Assembly: GCF_901709675.1 (NCBI RefSeq)
Contig: NC_051096.1
Location: 8,397,001-8,461,000 of the forward strand
DNA: 64,000 nt
Source of the DNA: Syngnathus acus
Lineage: Eukaryota > Chordata > Actinopteri > Syngnathiformes > Syngnathidae
Direction: 5' to 3'
The notes beneath the pieces were generated by a model. That model was not told the origin of the DNA. It ran no database searches and saw only the letters and a list, made by a program, of their open reading frames with translations. Positions 37,253 through 60,932 of the stretch are shown here, one piece after another (the stretch's first letter is position 1; each line of letters starts with the position of its first letter). The translations under genes and the position numbers were made by a program.

Positions 37253-40200
37253 TCACTTTGACACAAGCCAGATGATGATGCCCAGAATGACCAGTGCGAT
37301 GGAGCAGACTAACGCCAGGATGCACATCTTCTTCCGGGACTTTTGCTGGCAAAAGTGAAGGTGTTAGCAAGGAATACAAGACAACTAGTCAAATGAAGAG
37401 TACAGTTCGCTCACAAAAGGGAGTATTTGTTGAGACGTCCAAAGTGTGAAATTGGGTAACGCTTTCATAACGGTAACTACAAGTTCAATCAAGCAACTTG
37501 TGGCAAAGAACTATCGAAGAATGTGAACAACCAAATAAATGTTCTACCTAAAGCGTACGTCAATCCAAAATGCTGTTTCATCTAAATTTGGCATCTTTTT
37601 TAAACTTCAGTCGACCACATATTTATTCCCCAAAAACATGGCATTGACTCACCTGAGGAAGGCGCCATTTTGTGCTCTCCGGTCTTGATTATTCGCATTA
37701 TTCTGTTTTTGTTGCACTCTGAATTTCCAAATGGCAAATTTGAGCCGAATTTCCCACCGGCCAAGTTGAAGCAGCCAGCGCATGCGGCGAGCGGATTTTT
37801 GAACGCATCATTGCTGGCCGGGATGACGTTACACTTGCGCCAGGGGGAAAAGCATTTGTGACGTATTTTTCAATTGACAACGGAACGGAAATGTCCAACA
37901 TGGCACCCCCCTGAGGTTGATAAATGTATTATTTATCAGCGTCTTTGGGTTTTTGAAAAGCGCTATACAAATTTAATGAATTATGATTTCTTGATATATT
38001 GTTAATGAAATAAATCATGAGTATAAATTCAAAGCCCAAATATTTACACTGTTACACAAGCTGTAGCTATTATGGCGGCAATGTGTCATCTTTCTTCCAG
38101 TGTTGCCCCATGGAAAGATGCAAGCAAATATTTGATATGGGCCTCTGTCCAGGATCAAATACACTCTAGCCAAAACATCAACTCTTGAGAACTTACTTGG
38201 TAGTAGGCAGCTCTCTGCAGTTGCTCTGCTCCTCGCTCGACATGAACTTCGGCATTCTCCACATTTGCCTCAATGCTATCTGCAAAACAAAATATGCACA
38301 ATGTTCAGTGGAGGTGTGCCATACGGACCCAAAAAAAAACCTCAATTATTTTTCCAAATCGTTCAGCCATAATTCCTTACGTTCACAGAAATCAGCTTTT
38401 TTTTTTTTCTATTCTTTATTGTGTGCTCAAATGATTCAAGATTCAAGAGTTTTTATTCGCCATGTTTGAGCGTGCCAAACAAGGAATTTGACTTTGGTAA
38501 ATCACACCTTGTTCAACATTTAGGTGACTAACAACACTCAGGACGTGTGAAAAATGGCAAATATTCTCAAACATCCCCTGATCTTAAACTCCCAAATGAT
38601 TGATGTAGTATTTTGATTGAGAACAACTGCTTCTTCTCACCAATCATCTCTCCTTGGTCATGGATCATCACTGCGAGGTCCTTAAAAATCTGGTTGACGT
38701 CCATAATGTCCGACTGTAACAGACAAGAAGAAGAAAGAAATGTGATCTATGTGGTGGCGAGAGGGAAAGCCACGTTTGATTGGGCGATGAACATCAAGAG
38801 AAAGACACGGACCTCCAGCTGTCGGATGTTGGTTTCCCTCTCCTTAATAAGTTCCAGGTCCTCCTCAGTGATGGCCGCTTCCTCCGTCTGAGTGGTCATT
38901 TGACCCCAGTCGTCCTGACTGTTGTTGGAGACAAAAAGTTGCACACTATCTTAACAATCTCTCTCAATATGAATACCCGGCCGGCCAGCCGCCATCCACT
39001 CACTTATCAAAAGAGACGAGCTTTTCATCTCGCAAACTGTCGTCCGCCTGAAAGAGAAGGAAAACAAATGCTGCCAATTTGGATGACAATGTTTGAAATT
39101 CAAATGTTTAGGTGAGGTGATATGCGTCGGCATATTTTCAGACCATCATTTGAAGCACGGCTCGTTGTTTCTAGAAAGATTCCTACGTACCGATAGACGA
39201 GATCCGGCTCTCGCTCGAGCTACCGACTCCTTCTCCTTTTCGGCCGCGCGCCGCTGGACCTCTTGAAAGTTGTTGAGAGCTGCGGAGAAGTCATTCATCA
39301 GCCGTTCCCGCTGAATCTTCTGCTGCCTCTGGACACGGCGGAGCAAAGGGAGGAAGAAAAGATGGCGCGGTTACGATAGGAAATTCGGACAACGCCACAA
39401 GCTTTGATTGGACTGTCAGTGATGAGCATTGCGCTCTGTATGAACACAATCGTGACTGATCATTGTTAGCGTTAAGTCCAGAAGTGATTGTAAAGGGCTA
39501 CAAGATGAGCTCGCTGTCTGCGACTAACTTGCTCTGAGGGTGAGGCTGGCAAAGGAACAGAGCCCAACTCCTTCAGGTGCTTGTTGGTTTCTTTTGCAAG
39601 CTGGTTGGTGTAGTGTTGGATCTGCTGACTGTGGAAACAGAAAAGGTTTGCCGCTCAAAAGAAATACGGCGCCACAAGCTTCTATCGCGACATCGTGTTT
39701 TGAAGAATGATACGATTGAATTCATCTTGTGCTGAAAACCCTTGAGGTCCTTCTATGGAATTTGAGTTTGAGGGGGGATTCTTAAAAGTCAAAGTGCCTC
39801 AGCGTGTACCTCACGTGACATGACAAGTCTGAATGATTGGGAAAAGAATCGAATTGCAAGATACAGTACTGTATATATATACATGTATGTATGTGTTTTG
39901 TACATACAGGCGATCCTGAAGTTCACTGTTGTCCTGCCTGGTTCCCAACTGGCTCACCATGTTCTTGATCTGAGCGGCTGTCAGAGAGAGGAAAGAGATC
40001 AATTGAATGTGAAGACAAAAAGTGCTTTCAACACTTTCAAGGTCAAGCTCGAGGAAAGAGATCAATTGAATGTGAATCTGGAGACAAAAGTGCTTTCAAG
40101 GTCAAGCTCGAGGAACGAGATCCATTGAATGTGAATCTGGAGACAAAAGTGCTTTCAACACTTTCAAGGTCAAGCTCAGTCTGTCAAAAGCTGTCACTTA

Positions 40201-40376
40201 CTTCATTTCAGGCAGGATTTGGGACTAATCATCACATTTACAACTTAGGTGAGGGTTTGAAAGACATCAAAGTATCTAAATAGGGATTGTATTTGGAACT
40301 TTCATCGAGCAGCTCTGAGACGACGACGACGGCGACACACTTAGAAGACGACGCCGTCCGTCTCGCTTCGGAGAGT

Positions 40377-40468
<92 letters not shown>

Positions 40469-40839
40469 AGCAGCGAGCAAATTCATCTCTGCCGTAACGC
40501 CTCCGATGAGACGATTTAGCGGGAAGCCAGTGCGCAAGTGGCTTAAGAAGCATGTGACAACGGTCACATCACATGGCCCACTTTCTGTTCATTGGGAGAA
40601 AACAAAGGCCCTCCTGTCTTTATTCGAACTCTCGACATGAACTCAGCAGCCATGTCTGAAAAGCACCAGAATACCTGTATTTCAATTCTCATTCAATGCT
40701 CCATCCCGTTGCCACTTTCAGCAAGAGTGCAGCACTTACTGTTTTGCGTGATCTTCTGTATATTGGAGGTACATGTCTGGATGAGGCCGGTGAAATCCCG
40801 AGGGACTGGGCGATAACTGTCTCCTTGACCGTACGACAT
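37253..40839 (-). CDS. stx12: Syntaxin-12 (endosomal Qa-SNARE), complete coding region in nine exons
   Basis: Tail-anchored target SNARE of endosomes, acting in recycling and homotypic endosome fusion. Exons in transcript order: 40839-40740, 39977-39908, 39628-39529, 39328-39191, 39047-39004, 38918-38813, 38713-38641, 38279-38197, 37345-37253. Phases all match and give 268 aa (human STX12 276). It starts MSYGQGD with the Habc domain in about residues 15-130; the linker has [15 protein letters not shown] and [18 protein letters not shown]. The SNARE motif, about 177-238, begins [13 protein letters not shown] and includes [20 protein letters not shown], whose Gln in DQG is the likely ionic-layer residue. 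A single C-terminal membrane segment starts after KSRKKM and ends [23 protein letters not shown] and SRKKMCIL favour STX12 over STX7. Confidence 0.95.
38428..38600. repeat. Interspersed repeat in an stx12 intron
   Basis: Contains AAGAGTTTTTATTCGCCATG and AAGGAATTTGACTTTGGTAA, which I associate with the 3' ends of fish retroposons. Its right part (ATTCTCAAACATCCCCTGAT) recurs near 42.83 kb as ATTCTCAAAGCATCCCCTGA, showing that the segment is repetitive within this window. Confidence 0.55.
39988..40180. repeat. Minisatellite of about 60 bp in stx12 intron 1
   Basis: Three to four direct copies at about 39988, 40051 and 40110, plus a partial copy to 40180, of a unit containing GAGGAAAGAGATCAATTGAA and AAAGTGCTTTCAA. 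The first copy overlaps the pyrimidine tract of the acceptor for the exon at 39977-39908. Confidence 0.8.
40381..40465. repeat. (CT)n dinucleotide tract
   Basis: About 42 uninterrupted TC units within stx12 intron 1. Read as RNA from the minus strand it is (GA)n. Confidence 0.95.
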
Positions 40840-41473
40840 GTTGTCTCTCTCTCCAAGAACCGTTTGGCTTGAAATGTTGGCTGTACACAAAATGAAACGT
40901 GTTTAGAACGACTGTACATATTTCTGTTGATGGTTCGAAGCAAAATGAGCAAACCGAAAGTATGGCTGCTTTTCACAAAGCACAAACAGACAGGAACGAC
41001 TCGGGTCATTCGGATTGTATCACTTAATTGGCCTTGGAATGAGGTCAGCAAACATTGACGAACGAGCGCTAGTTGACCAGTTAGCCAGCGAATGCCTCAC
41101 TAAATGACCGAAACAAAGATCTAAACACGCCCATGAGATTTGTCCAGCCACGCTGAGAACTAGTCGTGTGAATCATTGAACAAGCGCCGAGGCCCAGATA
41201 TCACAAGTGATCGATCGGATCGACACGGCAAAGTTGCGTAGCCCTGCTCAGCTGTTAGCATTCTAGCTCCGTGAAGCTAAAAATCACAAAATCATTCATT
41301 TGACATTAGATATCATCTTCAAACCTGTTATACGCAATATTGCTTTAGAAACCATGTTAATACATGTTGAGTAATATAGATGACGGATAATACTTGCTTA
41401 TTTGGCTGTGCGAGAACACATCGGCGTAATGTTTTGCTCTTGGCGTCGAAGAAAATGCTGCCCTTCCTGGTCG

Positions 41474-41500
41474 GTCACATGACAGCATACGTCACATGTG
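41474..41500. promoter_or_regulatory. E-box cluster in the probable stx12 promoter (CLEAR-like)
   Basis: GTCACATGAC at 41474-41483 is followed 7 nt later by a second GTCACATG at 41491. The first matches the palindromic CLEAR/USF-type E-box GTCACRTGAC bound by TFEB/MiT and USF factors, which often control lysosome and endosome genes. It lies about 640 bp upstream of the stx12 start codon, whose first coding exon appears to have an acceptor before ATG, so the promoter should be in this area. Assignment to stx12 is inferred from position. Confidence 0.4.
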
Positions 41501-41509
41501 GGTTGGCTT

Positions 41510-42483
41510 GAGCGACTTGCCACCCAAAATATTGTGTAATCCGTCAAATTTCACCTCTCCAACTTGTTGGAACATTAAAAAGAGTGTACCATTTTAAAAC
41601 CCCAAAGGTCTGACGAATTTTCATTCAACCTGTTTTCCATTTTCATTGAAATAAAACCTGTTCAAATATACGTATCTTTACTAGCTTTCGAGATACTATT
41701 CAATAACGTCGTTAGGTTATGAAAAGGAAAATGTTTGATGATGTGCCTTTTCTACTTTGCTGCTCGAGAAACTGCCATTTCAGATTCTAACCGCTAGAGG
41801 GGAGCAAGGCATGAAATGCAGTCACCCAAAATGCAGGTGACCTGGTGAGAATAAACTAACACCAGGCTGCTTGTTGTCACAGATGACGTTTGAAAATGTC
41901 TTGAGTACGACTACTATGTTGCAGGAGCATGCCGTTTTCCAGCTCGGCCAATCTGAACAAAAGCAGCTCTGGTGAGCAGCGTGTCCAGCTCCGGCCACAG
42001 CTGGTCCATCAGGCAGTAGGTATGGCCGGCAGCTCTCAATTGAAATGAATCTCAATCATGCCTCCCAGGCTGAGCGAGCCACCGCTCCTCCCTCCCGCCC
42101 TCCATAAACCCCTGGGCTGCCATTGGTCCAGAAGAGACCAACCTGCCATGGGCCGCTGCATCATTGTCCGCTCAGTGGCAACAATGAGGCGGAATAACGA
42201 ATGAGCCCCATCCAGGCTGAGGTGTCATCCATCCTCTCGCTATTCTCAGATCAGAGTGGCTTTGGACATGAGCAGCAGCCTTGCGCGGCGGGGCCTGTCA
42301 CTGGACCGTCAATTCAAAAGAATAGAAATGCTTTAGTCATAGAATTACACACTTTTTAGCTTACTAACCAAAGAAAACTTAGCGTAGGCCGAAGAGTTCC
42401 TATTTCCATCCGGCTTATTGAAGAGTTTGGAAAACCTGAGGCTTTGACTTAATAGATACCGGACCGGCGTGAAGAAAACCAAA
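41510..42483. other. Region between stx12 and igdcc3
   Basis: The two genes diverge here (stx12 minus, igdcc3 plus), so this interval of under 1 kb should hold the upstream sequence of both. There are GC-rich stretches and CCATTGG at about 42.12 kb. No coding exon was recognised. Confidence 0.45.
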
Positions 42484-53698
<11,215 letters not shown>

Positions 53699-56600
53699 CA
53701 CTGGTCAAACCCCCCCCCCCACCCCCCCAACACTTTTCTCCAGTTATTTGCAACTAAGCTATACTTTAATATGTCAAACCAAAGCGTATTGCCTTGATTG
53801 CCTGCGTACAAGCATAAGTGCATGTCGAAAAGAAGCCTTTACAGAGTATTGTCACTCCAGATTGGGTCCTGTCACTTTCTAAATGCGCGTCACATCAGCT
53901 TGCTCGTGGGAGAATGTTCTATAACCAAAATGTTTGATATTTCTCAAATCTCGCCGAGCACGCCAGCATGTGATGGTGTACACTAAAAGCAAGCCAAATA
54001 TCCACCACCACACCTGACTGACGTGACGCTCCCAATAATCTGTTGTGACAGAACTCTTGACTTTGTCTGCAATAATACGGGAAGAAACATAGCGGCCTTT
54101 GCCGAAGCCTTACCGAGGTGAGAGCGTCATGGTTCGCCATGATGCTCTTTCACCGTCGCCATTTTTAAAAACAAACAAAACCTTGCACACCTCCAAAGAA
54201 AGCTACCTCACAATACCTGAGCCATAGTTGAGAACAACATTAATGTTGCCTGTGCCAACCTACCTCAAAAAAAAAAAAAGCCATTCCGTTGAATTCCTGT
54301 TTGACCAGTGCCAATGCCAGCGTGCCGTGCTAGGCCAGTCCAGTCCAGTCCAGTCCAGTCCAGAGAGAGCTCAATGGGTCGACTACCGTGGAGAGAAAGC
54401 ACTGCGGGCCAAGATTTTTCTTTTTTGTGTCCACTTGTGATGCAAATGTTCATTTCTTCTGATCTGACATCAGAGGAGAATTGGATTTGCATACGGAATT
54501 ACAGCCATGACGACCAACCACCTTTTCAGATCTTTTTTCCATTTGAACCCAAACGGAACCAACCTCAGACAAATAGATACCAAACGGCCCGGCTGCAGAT
54601 GGCAAATTTGGTTACTCCGGGCCCTCGATGGTACCGAACTGGCGGGCGGCTGAAGAATTTCCCAGGTGAGACTTGATTCCTGAACTCACAGGCTTTAGGC
54701 TTTTTGCGTTTCACCATGTCAGCCTATCCAAAAATGAAAACCAAGCTAAATGACACCCAAAGACGTTGTTTTGAGACATTTTGATGGTTTTCTTTATTTT
54801 CTTCTTTTTGTATAAAATATTCTTCCTGATTGAAAGGGGTCACCTGCCTTGCTTTAACTCAACCCAAGCCCAAAAAACAAAAAGAAAGAAAGCTTTTGTT
54901 TATTCATATTTCATCCCACATTTTTGAACACGGAGCTATTTTGCTCAATACAAACCGTTTGAAAGTGACCAAATGAAAATGTCATATTCTGGAAGATGTC
55001 AATATACGTAGTCAGAATTTCTTGCCAAATATTTCGATGGCGCGGAGAAATATGTAAGCAAATACATTTTTCCCATTTTTATACTTCCTCACAACCAAAG
55101 CACAGAAACATGAGAAATATATTTGCGTGAGGAGACACTTGTGGGCTGCAGCCTACAAAGAGTCCAAAAATGATTTCCCATTTTTCAAAACCAATTCCAA
55201 AATAAACGAGGGCTTTTGTGCAGTCGATAGATATTGGAGTCTGGTAGTCCCAATTGAGGAATTTGCTCTTGTCCGCCAATATCGATTGCAATTCCATCAG
55301 GTTGCCACAGCAACGAGACACCACTCTCCTCGTTGCTAGTCAATATTTCTTTTTTAACGACATCTGTGAACAAAATTGACTGAAGTGAGTTGTCTCAATC
55401 TGTTGCAAGTGTTTCTTATCCTTTTATAAGTTTTAAAGATTTACACAAAGCAGGGCAATTTGGAATGATGGCTGGCTCACCTTGTCTCTTTTCTAACATA
55501 CCCGACCGACCAAGAGCTGTTAAACTGACAAGATACCAAAAAAAAACAATGTGAATGGAAGATGTGTTTTTGTTAGCGTGATAGTGGTCAAGATAGGAAA
55601 AGCCTTTATACTGTTTCTGTTTGAAATTTTGTTCATATTCAATATTTTTCATCCTTCTTGTTAAAGAGGAAAAGGTGCCAAAACAAATGTTCATATTTTT
55701 GAATGTTTTTTTTTAATTGTTGTTCTGATGATTAGATTTGATACATATGATGAATTGCTTTTTTTGTTTCGTCGGTAGGATTGCAAAATGGTGCTTTCTG
55801 AGCAGGGTGAGTTTTTTTGTCTGTAGCCAAACTCACCTTCTGTCCTGAAACAACCATCTACTTACTAGTAGGGAAGAAATTGTTAGCAAGTAGAAACAGG
55901 CTGCTATATAGGAGAAATGATGCTTTAATATTTCTATAAGTGCTGTCCAAGATTTACGAAAAAGCTTTAACCTGTTGTCACAGAGGTCTTTGGCCATAAT
56001 AATAAGGAAAAGGTGGAAATGGAGAGAGCAGACTGGAGAAAAGCTGCAGCAGGGAACCGAGGCCAAGCTGTGATTTGGTTTAGTCCTAGCTCACAATTGG
56101 CACACAATGATGACATTTTTCCCCACCAATTACATTTGTTAGTGTGGACGGCGTCATATCATGTGAGGACAGATCCTCGTTATTTATTTATTTATTGTTA
56201 AGGGTCGATGGAAGATTCAACTTCACGGCCGCAACTTCATTTCTAGGACATAAAAAGTAAGATTAAATGCATTGAATAGCCCCATATATATATATAAAAA
56301 AAAAAAAAAAGCAAAATCTAGTTCATTCCTATTGGTATGGCTTGGTCTCTGTTTTGTCTGCAAATTTCTCTGAATGTCTGCACTTAACATTTCTCATATT
56401 CCAACATGCCTAAAACCAAATAAAGACATTTTTGATTCATTTCTGCAGTCTCTCAACATTCCACAGACAAAGCAAGCAGTGATGATGTGTTTGACATCAC
56501 TTTTATTGTTCTCTTGGCGTACACGTTATTTGATAGTGTCTCTTTCAGCAAATTATAAATTGCACATCACCTATTTGGAGCATACAAGTACTGTACTGTC

Positions 56601-57267
56601 TATGCACAACAGGTTATTTATTTCCCGCCAATAATTACAATCATTAACACTGTCTAGTGACCAATGAGTATTAAATATGACGTTCAGTTCATTCACAATC
56701 ATGCAAGGTTATACAATTTGTTCTAAAAATACTTCAGTATCTGCATTTGGGGGGGCGGGGCTCGTCTAATATCACTCAGCTCCTATCAAGTGCGGACAGT
56801 CCTGACCCAAATCAAGCTTTTCAACCATTTTGCAGTCTACAATGCCCAAATACCACAAAAACGTCTTGACTTGGACAAAAGGAAAACTACCACTATGATT
56901 ATAAACGCTGCTTCAGGCAATTTTCGGCTGTGCTCTTCAACTGGCTCAAGTTGTGCATCTCCATTGCATTTTGCTTCGAAAAAACAAACAGATAGATGAG
57001 CCGATCCCACGGCAAGCCCGAGGTCCAATGCAAATATGCAGCAGCACATTGATGACATCACAGCAATCTGATTGGGTGAGATGTGTGTACTTCGTGCCCA
57101 TAAAGAGCAAAACAAATGATTCGAAGTTGGAAGCCATCATCTTGCCATGAATGTTGCAGCATATTCACTTTGATCGCATTCCACTGATTATCATGAGTGG
57201 GCCTTTTCTTTCCCAATCTCATCATGTTCCCTTGAGTATTCCGTAAGGTGACCGGCCTCTCCGTCCA
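53699..57267. other. Region between igdcc3 and gnrhr (convergent 3' ends)
   Basis: No coding exon recognised. The left part is likely igdcc3 3' UTR; an AATAAA on the plus strand at 55201-55206 is one possible end. The right part should hold the gnrhr 3' UTR. A (CCAGT)n tract lies at about 54.33-54.36 kb. Confidence 0.5.
56617..56622 (-). terminator. Candidate polyadenylation signal of gnrhr
   Basis: AATAAA on the minus strand, about 645 bp beyond the stop codon. Other hexamers lie further downstream near 56.18 kb. Confidence 0.35.
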
Positions 57268-57937
57268 TCATACGTTACCGCTGTGTGGGTTGGAGCTCAG
57301 ATCCGACTCCATCTCCCCAGCGGCTCCGGCCTTTCTCGCCGAAAGGCGATCCACAGAACGCGGCGAGTCGCCGTTGGCGCGGCGGCGGCGGCAGCACGCC
57401 ATCACGTCGGCCAGGTCGGCCCGGAAGGACGTCGTGTAAAAACCGTAGATGATCGGGTCGCAGCATGTATTCAGGTTGCCGAAGACAAACAGGATGTGGT
57501 GCACGTACTCTGGAGTGTGCTGGATCATGGACGGTTGGAACCAGTACCAGATCCCCAGAATGTAATAAGGGGTCCAACAGATGACGAAAGAACTGACAAT
57601 GACTATGGTCATCTTGAGGGTCTTCATCCGGGCTTTGGGAATCTTGTCTTTTCCACTACGTCGCAGGCATCGCTCACCATCTGGAGAGTAGGAGAAGCAT
57701 CGTTGACTTGGTCCAAGCGTTAAATCCGTCTGCAACAACTGCTAGTTGATGCTAGTATATGTTTTTATCAAGTATCCTTTGAGTACCTTGAATGACCTTA
57801 CTAAAAAAATACAGAAGAAAAATGTTGAGGGGGCTGGAACCAATTAACGGCATTTCCATGGAGGGCAATGATTTGATTGTTTTGCGATACCGAGCAAAAC
57901 TAAAGTCAAATGTCAAGGCTGACTGTGGGGGTGGCCC

Positions 57938-57973
<36 letters not shown>

Positions 57974-59788
57974 CACACACACCTTTGCTCTTGTGCATCT
58001 GCCCAGTGATCTTGGTGAGGATGCTTGTGTAGCAGAAGGTCATGACAAGCAGCGGGAAGACATAGAGTGTCACAAAGTGAAACATGTTGTATGCCGTCTC
58101 CTGCCAGCCATGCTGGAAACTCCCGTGGCTGGCGCACTGAGTGAAGTCGGCTCCGTCTGCCTTAATGGCCCGAAAGATGAAAAGCTGAGAATGAGGAGAG
58201 TGACAAGATGAAGCATGGGAAACACTTTGCTTAGTCGTCGTTTGTTTGCTGTAAACAAATGTCACCTTTGTTTATGGCATACAAACGCCAAAGAACTTTG
58301 AAAGCAACAGTTCTTTGCTCCACTCTTGCGCATTAAATACCTTTTAATGCACCGCTCTTCGACAATATGTATATTATTGAAACAAGTGGCCGTCCAATGG
58401 AGTGTGTCCGCTTGGCTACGCAGCAATCTCAAAAAGACATTTACATTCAAGAAATAAGATGAACAGCGCCACAGACAATAGGCAACGGAACACAACCAAG
58501 GACCTGAAAACAATGACAGGGAATGAAACACACAAAGACAAGGCACAAAAAGAACCAAGGAACAGACAGAAGCCCAAATGCTATGAAACAAAACCCAATT
58601 TGATGAAAAAGCCAGAGGTGAAAACCACCCAACCTGACAAATCGGGGCCTCCGCTCTAATGAAGGTTTTGTCTGTCTACAAAACAAATGAAAACGGAATT
58701 CCCTCCACGATACATCAAGCCCACGTTGTTGTTGTTGTTGTTTTTTGGGATGATACAAGATTTTGTTTTTTCCACCGCAGCATAGCAAGAGGTCCCTTAA
58801 TAATGTGACACCAGAATTGGAGGACACCGGTGATTATTTTTCTTTACCTATGAAGAAAATTTCACAGTGACACACAAGTGACAAGCACATTGTTGAACGA
58901 TTGTGCTTGCGCTCCAGGTTCAGGAAAGCCAAATGCAAGCACCCTGTCAGCCCATGATCCACCCTCCCTCCCTCCCTCCTCTCCTCCCTCCCTCCCTCTC
59001 TCCTATCGATGATGGATCTGGTCCCAGCTTCAACAAGCTGCTCACTAGCACTATTTTTAGCTCCACTCTCTTTCACAGAGGCGACTGAAGGGAACAAAGG
59101 ATGCAGAGGCAACAAAGTGTCTTACCATCTTCCACCTTTAAACGAAACATTTGACCGCCCAAAAAGACAGTGTCTCTCAGGTGAGCGAACCTGAGTTCAT
59201 ACTAGCCTTTCAAAGATGCTCCATTCGATTACAGCTGTGTGATCTGTATAGCTGAGGAAAAGTCCCAGCAAGCAATCTTACCTGAGGAGATGCCAGCAAC
59301 AAGCTGAGCGTCCAGGCCACCAGCAGCATGCGTTTGTTCCTCAGCCCAGCATCCAGGGAATCCAGAGGATGAAGAATGGCCCGATATCGGTCCAGGCTCA
59401 CCACCACCAGTATGAACGCCGCCGAGTGCATGGCAAAGAGTTTCAAGAAAGACAACAGCTTGCACATGGCGTCCCCCGCGTACCACTGCACGGTGATATT
59501 CCAAATGGCGTCCAACGGCATCACCACAAAGGTCATCACCAAATCGGCCGACGCCAAGCTGGCGATGAGCGGACGCAGGTGCGCCGCCAGCCGATAGCCT
59601 CGGCCCCAGCGCACGCTGATCAACACCGACAGGTTGCTCAGAGCGGCAAAGACAAAGAGCGCCAGAGTGGCGGCCACGCGGCAGCGGGCGGCCACAGTGA
59701 AGGCCGGCGCTTCCCAAGGTGCGGCGGCGGCCGTAGCGTTGGAGGTGTTGACCGCGGGAGATGCGGCTGTGGAAAGGTTCCCTGGCAT
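57268..59788 (-). CDS. gnrhr: Gonadotropin-releasing hormone receptor, complete in three coding exons
   Basis: Rhodopsin-class GPCR for GnRH, coupled to Gq in the pituitary and brain. Exons: 59788-59282, 58184-57983, 57680-57268, giving 373 aa. Intron positions match other GnRH receptors (exon 1 ends ASPQ after TM4, exon 2 starts LFIFRA). The N-terminus has NLST and NTSNAT glycosylation sites. TM2-TM3 shows MPLDAIWNITVQWYAGDAMC, followed by DRYRAILHP. TM6 has CWTPYYILGIWYWF and TM7 has TCCDPIIYGF. Asp in TM2 (LASADLV) and Asp in TM7 (DPIIY) is the non-mammalian arrangement. A C-terminal tail of about 60 residues is present, unlike tail-less mammalian type I. A CAG acceptor 21 nt before ATG implies an upstream non-coding exon. 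Which of the several teleost paralogs it is cannot be decided here. Confidence 0.93.
57940..57982. repeat. (ACGC)n/(AC)n tract at the gnrhr exon 2 splice donor
   Basis: Read in the gene direction, the donor is AAAG then GTGTGTGTGTGCGTGCGTGC. The 5' splice site is the first GT of the repeat. Intron 2 is only 302 bp. Confidence 0.9.
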
Positions 59789-59809
59789 GGTGGAACCGTG
59801 GCACTCACT

Positions 59810-60932
59810 CTGAAAGCAACAACAGCATGTGCCACAGTGAAATCAAAAACAGCCAGTCAAAGGACATTTGTCTTTGGAACCTTCATTCAACGAATCGTCT
59901 GTTTATTAACGCCTCTTATAATTGACCTCATCGGACCGTACATGTGCTCATGGACGGACAGACAATGGCCGTTTCAAATTCTCGTAAGATGAAAATCCTT
60001 CAACAAAGTCAAATGTTTGTAATATGAAGTCAATTGTCCCCCCCGCAGTGGGTTTTCATTCGCCAACAAATAACATTGGTGAAGCAGCGCCCTCTTGTGG
60101 TAAACTGTAAGAACTCTTAATGCGCCAAAGAAATCACTCAGTCTGCAATAGAGCAAGCACATCTCCAGACGCTGAAACTAACGCATGCTTGTTTCACTGT
60201 GCTATTAAGCAACCCGTGAGTGACAGCACAATGGACACAATCAATCTCCACTTTAGTACGTCCATGAATTGAAGTGCATGACTTGCGCAGCCAGCCCTAA
60301 CCCATCATCCCCTAACATCATCATTACAATCGGCAAGATTCTTACCTGAAATCTAATCTTTGTGAAATCTACTGGCGGTGAGGTGAAGTCAAAACCATCA
60401 GGGACGCTGTCCAACGTGCTGAAGCATCACTTTGACTCTCTGTCCTTTGCCAGTCTCGCGGTTTTCAACCACCTCATTCATGATCCCCACCGGTCGTTTT
60501 TTTTCTACTGCGTTCTAACCACCTCTGTGGGCTCGGCCATGAAGCCCGCCTTCAGCCACGCGTTCTGTCCCTTCCTGCTGCGAATTCAGTGTGAAAAAGG
60601 AGCCCGGATCGATTCTGATTGGTTAATTGGGCTCCGTGACGTGGCGACTGCTGCAGTCTGAGCAACGTATGTGACACATGGAAGATACCCTGGGGAATTT
60701 CCAGGAACAATGCTGCGACTGCTGCGACTGCTGCTGCTGCCGCCGCCGCCGCTTTTGGGCAGACCTGGGAAGAGAGACTGCATCAAAACAACTCGGTCAT
60801 ACACGCATACAGGAGCATGCTGTAAAGGACTTCAGTGTAAGTTTGAGATCAAGGTGATCACAATGAAACTACAGAAGGTGACATTTGTTTGTCTGACATG
60901 CTTTTTTTTCTCTCTCTCTGATGGGTTCACAG
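59810..60932. other. Upstream region of gnrhr
   Basis: No coding exon recognised before the orphan DH exon. A non-coding first exon and promoter of gnrhr should lie here on the minus strand. Short (CTG)/(CCG) tracts occur at about 60.72-60.75 kb. Confidence 0.45.
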
